Shown: positions 1-5,636, counted from the first letter of the stretch. The stretch: DNA of 6,861 bases from Xanthobacteraceae bacterium (GCA_025929595.1 JAICQA010000143.1:1-6861); one strand, 5' to 3'. Made by a program: numbers and translations. The notes: generated by a model not told the origin, from the sequence alone.

Positions 1-806
1 AGATCCATCTCGCAGATTTCGTCGAGGAACAGCGTGCCGCCATGCGCGAGCTCGGCCGCGCCCGGCCGGTCCTCGTACGCGCCGGTGAAGGCGCCCTTCA
101 CGTGGCCGAAGATTTCGCTTTCCATCAGCTCGCGCGGAATGGCGCTGCAGTTGAGCGCGATGAACGGTCCGCCCGCGCGCGGCGAGCAGGTATGCACGGC
201 TTCCGCGCACACTTCCTTGCCGGTGCCGCTTTCGCCGGTCACGAACACCGGTGCCTTCGACGGCGCGACGCGCTCGATCTGCGCGTAAAGCGAAAGCATC
301 GCGGGCGAAGTGCCGACGAAATTGTAAAACTGCCGCGCGTCCTGTTTTCCGCTCATTCCCGCGTAAGCGGGAATCCAGCGCTGGGTCCCCGCCTTCGCGC
401 GGACGAGCGGTATAGAAGTCGGCTCGTCAATTTTTGCAATCAAACGCCGCACGACATCCGCCGCCTGATAGGGCTTCACGACAAAGTCATCCGCCCCCGC
501 GCGGATCGTCTCGACGGCATTCTTCACCGAGCCGTTCCGGCTCAACGCAAGAATGGGCCCGCCGATTCCGATCTGGCGCAGGAGCGCGATGAGTTCCGCC
601 GCATTGCCGCCGTCGACCGAAACCGCTGCGGCCGCGACCGTCTCGCCTGAAAAATCCATGGCTTCAGCGGCGTTAGCCGCCTGATGCACGACGACGTCGC
701 GGCCCTCGGACGCACTGAGCGCCTCGGCCAGCAACCGGCGCGCGGCCGGATCGTCTTCAATCACAAGTACGCAGACAGGCTCTTGCGAGCCTTTTTGACC
801 TACCAT
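1..806 (-). CDS. Sigma-54-dependent response regulator, N-terminal part (3' end beyond window)
   Basis: NtrC-family activator: it should couple a phosphorelay to sigma-54 RNA polymerase through ATP hydrolysis. Reading the minus strand from the ATG at 806-804, the frame stays open for 268 codons to the window edge; the rest of the AAA+ domain and the DNA-binding domain are outside. Residues about 11-126 form a receiver (EDD at 17-19, Ser89, Lys111-Pro112). The probable phospho-acceptor is Asp65, but the usual MPxxxG loop after it is absent, so control may be atypical. Residues 127-160 are the linker, and about 134-153 are translated from a palindromic repeat. The AAA+ domain shows Walker A GESGTGKE (191-198), the sigma-54-contacting GAFTGA loop (238-243) and Walker B LFLDE (259-263). 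A purine-rich GAGGGG (822-817) lies 10 nt before the ATG. The family call is firm; the target genes and partner kinase are unknown. It is divergent from the aminotransferase gene. Confidence 0.93.
   Translation of the reverse strand, partial: MVGQKGSQEPVCVLVIEDDPAARRLLAEALSASEGRDVVVHQAANAAEAMDFSGETVAAAAVSVDGGNAAELIALLRQIGIGGPILALSRNGSVKNAVETIRAGADDFVVKPYQAADVVRRLIAKIDEPTSIPLVRAKAGTQRWIPAYAGMSGKQDARQFYNFVGTSPAMLSLYAQIERVAPSKAPVFVTGESGTGKEVCAEAVHTCSPRAGGPFIALNCSAIPRELMESEIFGHVKGAFTGAYEDRPGAAELAHGGTLFLDEICEMD
350..410 (-). repeat. Two-hairpin palindromic repeat, copy 1, inside a coding sequence
   Basis: On the plus strand the segment holds a perfect 8-bp hairpin (ATTCCCGC 355-362, loop GTAA, GCGGGAAT 367-374). 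A second 8-bp hairpin with one C-C mismatch follows (385-392 against 397-404). Its reverse complement matches the intergenic copies at 4051-4145 and 6678-6745, with the same order: GTCC-type hairpin, then CCAGCG...TGGATTCCCGC...GGGAATGAGCG. In the regulator's frame it encodes RWIPAYAGMSG-like residues, in the non-conserved linker between receiver and AAA+ domain. It contains no stop codon and leaves both domains in one frame. Confidence 0.88.
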
Positions 807-903
807 GGCCGGGCGACCCCTCGACGCGGACTGGTAATGGTGGAAGTGCCGGCTCTGGCTCCCCCGAGTGGCTTTCATCCTGACCCAACAGGGTAAATAA
901 ACC

Positions 904-917
904 TTTGCTAGCGCAAA
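904..917. promoter_or_regulatory. Small inverted repeat in the divergent intergenic region (possible operator)
   Basis: TTTGC (904-908) and GCAAA (913-917) form 5-bp arms around TAGC. It lies about 100 bp upstream of the regulator's start and 217 bp upstream of the aminotransferase start, next to one of the few AT-richer patches (TAAATAAA, 894-901). Its position between divergent genes suits an operator, but it is short and could be chance. The stretch 807-903 shows no other structure I can support, and I found no convincing -24/-12 sigma-54 site. Confidence 0.2.
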
Positions 918-938
918 CACTTACGCCGCCTGACTTCC

Positions 939-985
939 GTCATCCCGGGCGAGGCGTCCGCCAGGACGCCGAGACCCGGGATCGT
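939..985. repeat. Imperfect palindrome (long stem-loop), CCCGGG-type dispersed repeat
   Basis: Outer arms ATCCCGGG (942-949) and CCCGGGAT (975-982) enclose inner arms GGCGTCC (953-959) and GGACGCC (964-970) around a GCCA loop, giving a long hairpin of about 41 nt. The pattern CCCGGGCGA...GAGACCCGGG resembles the inner hairpin of the composite element at 4101-4134 (CTCGGGCGA...GAGACCCGAG). This suggests one dispersed family. It is intergenic, with no coding role seen. Confidence 0.7.
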
Positions 986-1025
986 CCAGTGTTCTGTCGA
1001 GAACGGTCCCAGCTCTCGCGGAGCC

Positions 1026-1074
1026 TGTCATCGGGCCGCGCTCCGCGCGGACCCGTTGGCTCGGCCGGGACGAC
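1026..1074. repeat. Second hairpin repeat upstream of the aminotransferase gene
   Basis: CGGGCCGCGC (1032-1041) pairs with GCGCGG plus CCCG (1045-1055) with a single bulged A, around a TCC loop. The right end contains CTCGGCCGGGACG (1060-1072), an exact 13-nt match to 2517-2529, the right arm of the hairpin after the aminotransferase gene. A small GTTCT/AGAAC inverted repeat (991-995 and 1000-1004) lies between this element and the one at 939-985. The aminotransferase is therefore flanked on both sides by elements sharing this 13-mer. Confidence 0.6.
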
Positions 1075-1133
1075 GGGACATTCCGGAACGCGTTACGGCC
1101 TGCTACGTTGCTCAAAAGTCCTCGGAGAAAATC

Positions 1134-2486
1134 ATGTCGCGCGCCGCAAACCAGCCGCGAGACCTCGACGCATTGGCGCCGAACGACCTCGAAGCCTTCT
1201 GGATGCCGTTCACGGCGAACCGCGCCTTCAAGAAGCGGCCGCGCCTCGTCGTGCGCGCCAAGGACATGCACTATTACAAGCCCGACGGCCGCGCCGTGCT
1301 CGACGGCGTCGCCGGCATGTGGTGCTGCAATCTCGGCCATAACCGCGCGCCGGTCGTCGAAGCGATCCAGCGCGCGGCCGCCGAGCTCGATTACGCGCCG
1401 CCGTTTCAGTATGCGCATCCGCAGTCGTTCACGCTCGCGACGCGTATCGCCGATCTCGCGCCGGGCGACCTCGACCACGTCTTTTTCGCCAATTCAGGCT
1501 CGGAGGCGGTGGACACCGCCCTCAAGATCGCGCTCGCGTTCCACAACGCGAACGGGCAGGGCGGCCGCACGCGCCTGATCGGCCGCGAGCGCGGCTATCA
1601 CGGCGTCGGTTTCGGCGGCACGTCGGTCGGCGGCATCGTCGCCAACCGCAGGCAGTTCGGAAACCTGCTCACCGGCGTCGATCACCTGCCGCACACGTAT
1701 AATCGTGAGAAGCAGGCGTTCTCGCGCGGCGAGCCGGAATGGGGCGCGCATCTTGCAGACGATCTCGATCGCATCGTTGCGCTGCATGACGCGTCGACCA
1801 TCGCCGCGGTGATCGTCGAGCCGATGGCGGGGTCGACCGGCGTATTGCCGTCGCCGAAGGGCTATCTCGAACGGCTGCGCGCGATTTGCGACAAGCATGG
1901 CCTCTTGCTGATTTTCGACGAAGTGATCACCGGCTTCGGCCGTCTCGGCTTTGCCTTTGCCGCCGAACGTTACGGTGTCGTGCCGGACATGATTACGTTT
2001 GCAAAGGGCGTGACATCCGGTTCCGCGCCCATGGGTGGCGTGATCGCGCGCAAGCACATCCACGATGCCTTCATGCGCGGCCCGGAGCACATGATCGAGC
2101 TGTTCCACGGCTACACATATTCCGCGCATCCGCTTGCGGTCGCGGCCGGCCTCGCCACGCTCGAGCTCTATCGCAAGGAAGACCTCTTCAACCGCGCCAG
2201 GCAACTCGAGCCGAAATGGATCGATGCCGCGATGGCGCTGAAAGACGTGCCGGGCGTGCTCGACGTGCGCGCGGTCGGCCTGACGGCCGCGATCGACCTC
2301 ACCTCGCGCCCCGATGCCTTCGGCCGCCGCGCTTTCGAGATCATGGACCGCGCCTTCCACGAGCGTGACCTGATGCTGCGCTCGCTCGGCGAAACCCTCG
2401 TTCTCACGCCGCCGCTCATCGCCTCCGAGGCACAGATCGGCGAGATGTTCGATAAGATTGCGGCGCTCATCCGGGAAACCGCCTGA
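1134..2486 (+). CDS. Beta-alanine (omega-amino acid):pyruvate aminotransferase
   Basis: Class III PLP-dependent aminotransferase, 450 aa, the usual length. It moves the amino group of beta-alanine or other omega-amino acids to pyruvate, giving malonate semialdehyde and L-alanine. This is a cytosolic step in beta-alanine, polyamine or pyrimidine breakdown. Visible signatures: AFWMPFTANR (21-30), PLP-phosphate site NSGSEA (120-125), ERGYHG (152-157) for ring stacking, FDEVITGFGR with Asp262, and the Schiff-base lysine Lys291 in TFAKGVTSG. An Arg at 416 sits where the carboxylate-binding Arg of this subfamily lies. The sequence closely resembles my recollection of the Pseudomonas omega-amino acid:pyruvate enzyme (BauA-type) throughout. 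The ATG at 1134 is chosen because GGAG (1124-1127) lies 6 nt before it; the 26-codon upstream extension runs through repeat DNA. The gene stands alone on the plus strand, 168 bp from the next. Confidence 0.95.
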   Translation: MSRAANQPRDLDALAPNDLEAFWMPFTANRAFKKRPRLVVRAKDMHYYKPDGRAVLDGVAGMWCCNLGHNRAPVVEAIQRAAAELDYAPPFQYAHPQSFTLATRIADLAPGDLDHVFFANSGSEAVDTALKIALAFHNANGQGGRTRLIGRERGYHGVGFGGTSVGGIVANRRQFGNLLTGVDHLPHTYNREKQAFSRGEPEWGAHLADDLDRIVALHDASTIAAVIVEPMAGSTGVLPSPKGYLERLRAICDKHGLLLIFDEVITGFGRLGFAFAAERYGVVPDMITFAKGVTSGSAPMGGVIARKHIHDAFMRGPEHMIELFHGYTYSAHPLAVAAGLATLELYRKEDLFNRARQLEPKWIDAAMALKDVPGVLDVRAVGLTAAIDLTSRPDAFGRRAFEIMDRAFHERDLMLRSLGETLVLTPPLIASEAQIGEMFDKIAALIRETA

Positions 2487-2490
2487 CCGT

Positions 2491-2529
2491 CGTCCCGGGT
2501 CCCGGCTCTCGCTTCGCTCGGCCGGGACG
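2491..2529. repeat. Hairpin immediately after the aminotransferase stop (repeat, possible transcript end)
   Basis: CGTCCCGG (2491-2498) and CCGGGACG (2522-2529) form an 8-bp stem starting 4 nt after the TGA. The right arm shares the 13-mer CTCGGCCGGGACG with 1060-1072. There is no T-tract directly after the stem, so it is not a textbook intrinsic terminator. An A-rich run (2536-2541) and the palindrome AAAATATTTT (2538-2547) follow. It may instead protect the mRNA 3' end. Confidence 0.55.
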
Positions 2530-2569
2530 TCCGGCAAAAAATATTTTGCTTGCGTTCGACTCTTCCGCA

Positions 2570-2607
2570 CGATTCGCCCCCCGGCTATGGTGACAAGGGG
2601 CGATTCG
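2570..2607. promoter_or_regulatory. Interrupted inverted repeat upstream of the EAL gene
   Basis: CGATTCGCCCC (2570-2580) and GGGGCGATTCG (2597-2607) are complementary over 11 positions with one mismatch, around a 16-nt spacer containing CTATGG (2585-2590). CGATTCG also recurs directly, 31 nt apart (2570-2576 and 2601-2607), close to three helical turns. It could be an operator around a promoter or an RNA stem. No clear -35/-10 pair could be assigned. Confidence 0.3.
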
Positions 2608-2631
2608 TGACTACACTTTGATCGGGGTCGA

Positions 2632-2651
2632 GGCGGGCTTTGCAGCCCGCC
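2632..2651 (+). promoter_or_regulatory. Perfect hairpin just before the EAL gene start codon
   Basis: GGCGGGCT (2632-2639) and AGCCCGCC (2644-2651) form a perfect 8-bp stem with a TTGC loop. The stem ends only 4 nt before the ATG at 2656 and occupies the place where a Shine-Dalgarno sequence would be. No GGAG-type site is present between it and the ATG. If 2656 is the true start, initiation may be weak or controlled by this structure; if translation starts at 2668 or 2704 the hairpin is simply in the leader. Confidence 0.45.
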
Positions 2652-2655
2652 GGCC

Positions 2656-3990
2656 ATGCGGACGGGCATGCGAGGGTACGGTTCCCTGTTTCTGGCGATT
2701 TGTATGTCGCTGATCGCGGCGTCGCTCGGCGCGGTGCTGCACCTTGCCCTGCAAATGCCGCTGATCGAGGCGGCCCTCATTTCCCTCGTCTTGCTGTTCG
2801 CGTTGCTGGCGCTCGAGGTTTCCTCCGCGCGCCGCCGAGACCGCGCAGAGTTCGCAGACCGATTCGAAGGACTGGCCCGTGCCGCCGCCGACATCGCCCG
2901 CGAAGTCGGCGAGATGCGCCATCGCGTGGTCGCGCTCGAAAAAGTTCCGCTGCCCGACCTGAAGTCGGAACTCGACCCGCTCGCGCGCGAGATCGCGTCG
3001 CTCGCGGAACTCGTCGAAGACGTTGCGCAGTCCGTCGCCACGCACGAAGCAATGCACGCGGCGCGCCCCGCCGCGCACGAAGAAGTGCCGCCTATGCAGC
3101 CGGCCATGCCGCGCGAGCCGGCGACCTACGCCCCGGTGCCCGCGCCGCGTCCGGCCCATGCGAACGGCCCGCTCGCCGGCAAGGCCGAAGACGAAATCCG
3201 CGCCATCGTCCAGCAGGCGATCGATGCCGGGCGCATCGAGCTTTATCTCCAGCCCGTCGTCACGCTGCCGCAGCGCAAGGTCCGCTACTACGAGGCGCTC
3301 TCCCGGATGCGTCTCGCCGACGGCACGGTCATCGAGGCCGCGCGCTTCCTGCCGGCGGCGCGCGCGGCCGGCCTGCTGCCCAGGATCGACGAAAAGCTCG
3401 TGCATGGTTGCGTGCAGGTCGTGCGCCGGCTCGCCGCCAAGAACCGCGAAATCGGCCTCTTTCTCAATATCGCGCCCGAGACCCTGATCGACCGTGCCTC
3501 GTTCACCGAGATTCTCGGCTATCTCGAAGCGAACCGTGCGCTTGCGCCCTCGCTGGTGCTGGAACTGCCGCAGAGCGCCTACCGCGCGCTCAAGCCGGCC
3601 GAGCTGCTCAGCATGTCGATGCTGTCCGAGCGCGGCTTCCGCTTCTCGCTCGACCGCATCCAGGATTTCCGCCTCGATCCGCGCGGCCTGCACGATCGTG
3701 GCATTCGCTTCCTGAAGGTCCCGGCCGAGCTGATGCTGAGCAAGGAAGCCGGCGCCGTCGGCCACATCCACCCCGCCGACCTCTCGGATCTCCTCTCCCG
3801 CCATGGCATCGAGCTCGTCGCCGACCGCATCGAGAGCGAGAGCATCGTGGTCGACCTGCTCGAAATGGATGTGCGTTTCGGCCAGGGTTATCTCTTCGCC
3901 CAGCCGCGGCCGGTGCGCGCCGAAGCGCTCGGCATCCCCGAACTGCCGCTCATGCGGCCCGCCGAACAGCCGGTCGCCCGCACGGCGTGA
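2656..3990 (+). CDS. tipF: TipF-like membrane protein with coiled coil and degenerate EAL domain
   Basis: 444 aa. Two hydrophobic segments (about 10-31 and 35-54) are followed by a charged, heptad-like region (about 58-130), a Pro/Ala-rich linker (136-172) and an EAL domain (about 177-425). EAL itself is present (Glu213), as are Asn271, Glu303 in LELP, Lys354 and QGY (410-412). The catalytic DDFG loop is replaced by LDRIQ (332-336), LKID by LKVP (353-356), and the AEG of AEGVE by ADR (389-391). Cyclic-di-GMP hydrolysis is therefore unlikely; binding remains possible. Two membrane spans, a coiled coil and a degenerate EAL domain in about 450 aa match Caulobacter TipF, a cyclic-di-GMP-binding factor for polar flagellum placement. 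That name rests on architecture, not on a search. Start codon 2656 lacks a visible ribosome site; 2668 and 2704 are alternatives that would trim or cut into the first hydrophobic segment. Confidence 0.75.
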   Translation: MRTGMRGYGSLFLAICMSLIAASLGAVLHLALQMPLIEAALISLVLLFALLALEVSSARRRDRAEFADRFEGLARAAADIAREVGEMRHRVVALEKVPLPDLKSELDPLAREIASLAELVEDVAQSVATHEAMHAARPAAHEEVPPMQPAMPREPATYAPVPAPRPAHANGPLAGKAEDEIRAIVQQAIDAGRIELYLQPVVTLPQRKVRYYEALSRMRLADGTVIEAARFLPAARAAGLLPRIDEKLVHGCVQVVRRLAAKNREIGLFLNIAPETLIDRASFTEILGYLEANRALAPSLVLELPQSAYRALKPAELLSMSMLSERGFRFSLDRIQDFRLDPRGLHDRGIRFLKVPAELMLSKEAGAVGHIHPADLSDLLSRHGIELVADRIESESIVVDLLEMDVRFGQGYLFAQPRPVRAEALGIPELPLMRPAEQPVARTA

Positions 3991-4012
3991 TCTTTCCCCG
4001 CCCTTGAGAAAA

Positions 4013-4036
4013 CGGCTGCAACGTGCGAGGCAGCCG
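4013..4036 (+). terminator. Hairpin 22 nt after the EAL gene (weak terminator candidate)
   Basis: CGGCTGC (4013-4019) and GCAGCCG (4030-4036) form a perfect 7-bp stem with a 10-nt loop shortly after the TGA at 3990. No T-tract follows, so Rho-independent termination is doubtful. The following composite repeat may also end or process the transcript. Confidence 0.25.
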
Positions 4037-4050
4037 CCTCGGAATTGCCC

Positions 4051-4145
4051 GCTCGTCCCCGCGAAAGCGGGGACCCAGCTCCTGGATTCCGCTGGAGCCT
4101 GCCCTCGGGCGAGCCGAAGGCGAGACCCGAGGGCGGGAATGAGCG
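4051..4145 (+). repeat. Composite palindromic repeat, copy 2 (one repeat nested in another)
   Basis: The left hairpin is the same as in copy 3: GTCCCCGC (4055-4062), loop GAAA, GCGGGGAC (4067-4074), then CCCAGC and TGGATTCC. The second hairpin is opened: ATTCCGC (4086-4092) and GCGGGAAT (4133-4140) are separated by about 40 nt. That insert carries its own 9-bp hairpin, GCCCTCGGG (4101-4109) against CCCGAGGGC (4126-4134), of the CGGGCGA...GAGACCCG type seen at 939-985. The shared tail GGGAATGAGCGG ends the element. It fills most of the gap between the EAL and HAD genes. Confidence 0.85.
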
Positions 4146-4163
4146 GAGTCAAAATTGAAAACG

Positions 4164-5033
4164 ATGTCTGCCGCCCCGCCGCTTCTCACCAGTATTGCCC
4201 CGCTTGCACCGCGCTACGACGTGCTTCTCTGCGACGTCTGGGGCGTCATCCACAACGGCGTCACGGCCTATCCGGCCGCGGTCGACGCGCTGCGCCGTCT
4301 GCGGGCGGACGGGAAAGCGATTATCCTCATCACCAACGCGCCGCGGCCCGGCACCGTGATCGAGCAACAGATCGCGCACTATTCCGTGCCGCGCGACTGT
4401 TACGACACCATCGTCGCGTCCGGCGACGTGGCGCGCGACGAACTGCGCCGCCGCCCCGGCGCCAGGGTGTTCCACCTCGGCCCGGAGCGCGATCTGCCGA
4501 ATTACGACGGCCTCGACCTGACGCTGGTCGATTTCGACTCCGCCGACATCGTCGTCTGCACCGGCTTCTTCAACGACGACGTGGAGACGCCCGACGACTA
4601 TCGAGATATGCTGGCGCAAATCCGCGCCCGCAAGCTGCCTTTCATCTGCGCCAATCCCGACATCGTGGTCGAGCGCGGCGACCGGCTGATATGGTGCGCC
4701 GGCGCGTTGGCGCGTGCCTATGAAGAACTGGGCGGCGAGGCGGTCTATGCGGGCAAGCCGCACGCCCCGATCTACGATCTCGCGCTTCGCCGCGCGGCGG
4801 AAATTCGCGGGATGCCGGTGGATAACAGGCGCGTACTCGCGATCGGCGACGGCGTGCGCACCGATCTCAGGGGCGCGGTCCTGCAGGGGTTCGATTGCGT
4901 CTTTGTCGCCGACGGCATTCACGCCGCCGAACTCGATCTCGACCACGGCGCCACCGACGTGCGGGCGGCAGCGCATGTGTTCGCCGAGGCGGGCGGAATG
5001 CCCGTCGCTGTGATCCGTCGTCTCGCTTGGTGA
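4164..5033 (+). CDS. HAD superfamily class IIA hydrolase (DVWGV type)
   Basis: 289 aa from the ATG at 4164. It resembles the alphaproteobacterial HAD-IIA group (TIGR01459-like), relatives of NagD/phosphoglycolate-type phosphatases; the true substrate is unknown. HAD motifs in order: motif I DVWGV (24-28) with nucleophile Asp24, motif II ITN (56-58), a GKP lysine (Lys198), and motif IV GDGxxTD (228-234). Motif I has Trp26 where most HAD phosphatases carry the second Asp (general acid/base); I recall this as typical of the subgroup. The C2-type cap would lie about 60-195. An in-frame TTG at 4155 has GGAG (4145-4148) 6 nt upstream, while the ATG at 4164 has that GGAG 15 nt away, so three extra residues are possible; I prefer the ATG because MSAAPPLL fits the family N-terminus. 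Its 3' end is 11 nt from the convergent cheY. Confidence 0.88.
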   Translation: MSAAPPLLTSIAPLAPRYDVLLCDVWGVIHNGVTAYPAAVDALRRLRADGKAIILITNAPRPGTVIEQQIAHYSVPRDCYDTIVASGDVARDELRRRPGARVFHLGPERDLPNYDGLDLTLVDFDSADIVVCTGFFNDDVETPDDYRDMLAQIRARKLPFICANPDIVVERGDRLIWCAGALARAYEELGGEAVYAGKPHAPIYDLALRRAAEIRGMPVDNRRVLAIGDGVRTDLRGAVLQGFDCVFVADGIHAAELDLDHGATDVRAAAHVFAEAGGMPVAVIRRLAW

Positions 5034-5037
5034 GAGC

Positions 5038-5054
5038 CGGCGACTTACTCGCCG
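5038..5054. terminator. Short hairpin between convergent HAD and cheY genes
   Basis: CGGCGA (5038-5043) and TCGCCG (5049-5054) form a 6-bp stem with a 5-nt loop. It spans the 11-nt gap and the cheY stop codon (5047-5045). Its place would suit a two-way terminator, but it is short, lacks T-tracts on either side and overlaps coding sequence. Confidence 0.2.
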
Positions 5055-5431
5055 AACACGGCGTCGATCTTGCTCTTCAATGTCTGCGCGTTGAACGGCT
5101 TGACGATGTAGTTGTCGACGCCGGCTTTCTTCGCGGCGACCACATTCTCCGTCTTCGATTCGGCTGTCACCATGATGAACGGCGTGCGCGAAAGCTGCGC
5201 GTCGCCGCGCACTTCCTTGAGCAGTTCGTAGCCGGTCATCGGCTCCATGTTCCAGTCGGAGATCACGAGGCCGTATTTCTTCTGGCGCATCTTCGAAAGC
5301 GCCTCGGTGCCGTCGGCGGCGTCGTCGACATGCTGGAAGCCAAGCTGCTTGAGCAGGTTCCGGATAATGCGCACCATCGTCTTGTAGTCGTCGACTACCA
5401 GGATGGGCATCGAAATGTCGGCCGCCATCAT
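5045..5431 (-). CDS. cheY: CheY-type chemotaxis response regulator
   Basis: 128-aa single-domain receiver with no output domain. Phosphorylated CheY binds the flagellar switch (FliM) and changes motor rotation; this is a cytosolic protein. All receiver residues are present: acidic pair Asp14-Asp15 (VVDDY), phospho-acceptor Asp59 in ISDWNMEPMTG, Thr89, Tyr108 and Lys111-Pro112. The DWNM and MVTAESKTENV stretches are close to enteric CheY, favouring a motor CheY over a general single-domain regulator. Start: ATG at 5431-5429, directly followed by a second ATG at 5428-5426. GGAG (5440-5437) is 5 nt and 8 nt away respectively, so either could serve; a GTG seven codons upstream of the first ATG has less support. 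No che or fli genes adjoin it here, so its kinase is elsewhere. It is divergent from ribF. Confidence 0.92.
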   Translation of the reverse strand: MMAADISMPILVVDDYKTMVRIIRNLLKQLGFQHVDDAADGTEALSKMRQKKYGLVISDWNMEPMTGYELLKEVRGDAQLSRTPFIMVTAESKTENVVAAKKAGVDNYIVKPFNAQTLKSKIDAVFGE

Positions 5432-5481
5432 GCTTGCTCCGTCACCCCGCACGTCCTGTGCGTCCCTGTGCCGAATGCCGA

Positions 5482-5498
5482 CGGACGCCCTGCGTCCG
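5482..5498. promoter_or_regulatory. Perfect hairpin in the cheY upstream region
   Basis: CGGACGC (5482-5488) and GCGTCCG (5492-5498) form a 7-bp perfect stem with a 3-nt loop, about 50 bp upstream of the cheY start. It lies within the 232-bp cheY-ribF divergent region. It could be an operator or a leader hairpin; there is no matching second site, and I could not assign a cheY promoter. Confidence 0.25.
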
Positions 5499-5551
5499 CC
5501 GGTCCCCGCCTAAAACCTAGCCAAGGCCGCTTGCCATCCGGTTAACTGCTT

Positions 5552-5570
5552 GGAGGGACTTGATTCCTCC
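5552..5570. promoter_or_regulatory. Small hairpin upstream of ribF
   Basis: GGAGGGA (5552-5558) pairs with TTCCTCC (5564-5570), including one G-T pair, around a CTTGA loop. It lies about 38 bp before the candidate ribF promoter. It does not resemble the conserved FMN riboswitch core, and I see no riboswitch here. Confidence 0.2.
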
Positions 5571-5607
5571 CGCCGCAGCGCGAAAAGGGGTGTTCGCGGG
5601 CCTTTGC

Positions 5608-5636
5608 TTGACGGGGGCGGGTCGTGGCGGCAGTTT
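5608..5636 (+). promoter_or_regulatory. Candidate ribF promoter
   Basis: TTGACG (5608-5613), preceded by C, matches the alphaproteobacterial housekeeping -35 consensus CTTGAC. Seventeen nt later is CAGTTT (5631-5636), a poor -10. Transcription from here would give a leader of about 20 nt before the ATG at 5664. The -35 is good; the -10 is weak. Confidence 0.3.

Noticed and set aside
42..650. Plus-strand frame of 202 codons over the sigma-54 regulator
   Set aside because: It lies opposite unmistakable Walker A, GAFTGA and Walker B motifs on the minus strand and includes repeat-derived peptide.
1494..3107. Minus-strand open frame of 537 codons across the aminotransferase 3' half, the gap and the EAL gene
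   Set aside because: It spans two unrelated plus-strand genes and the intergenic region, with Ser/Ala/Arg-rich composition and no motif. It is a shadow frame of GC-rich DNA.
2640..4007. Alternative plus-strand frame of 455 codons overlapping the EAL gene
   Set aside because: Arg/Pro/Ala-rich product without domain features. The frame starting at 2656 gives clear membrane and EAL motifs.
2611..4152. Minus-strand open frame of 513 codons opposite the EAL gene
   Set aside because: It mirrors the high third-position GC of the real gene, has low-complexity charged composition and no recognisable domain. Its N-terminus (MTPLIPALG...VPAFAGT) is translated repeat DNA.
4149..4976. Minus-strand 275-codon frame opposite the HAD gene
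   Set aside because: No domain match by eye; the plus strand carries all HAD motifs in order.
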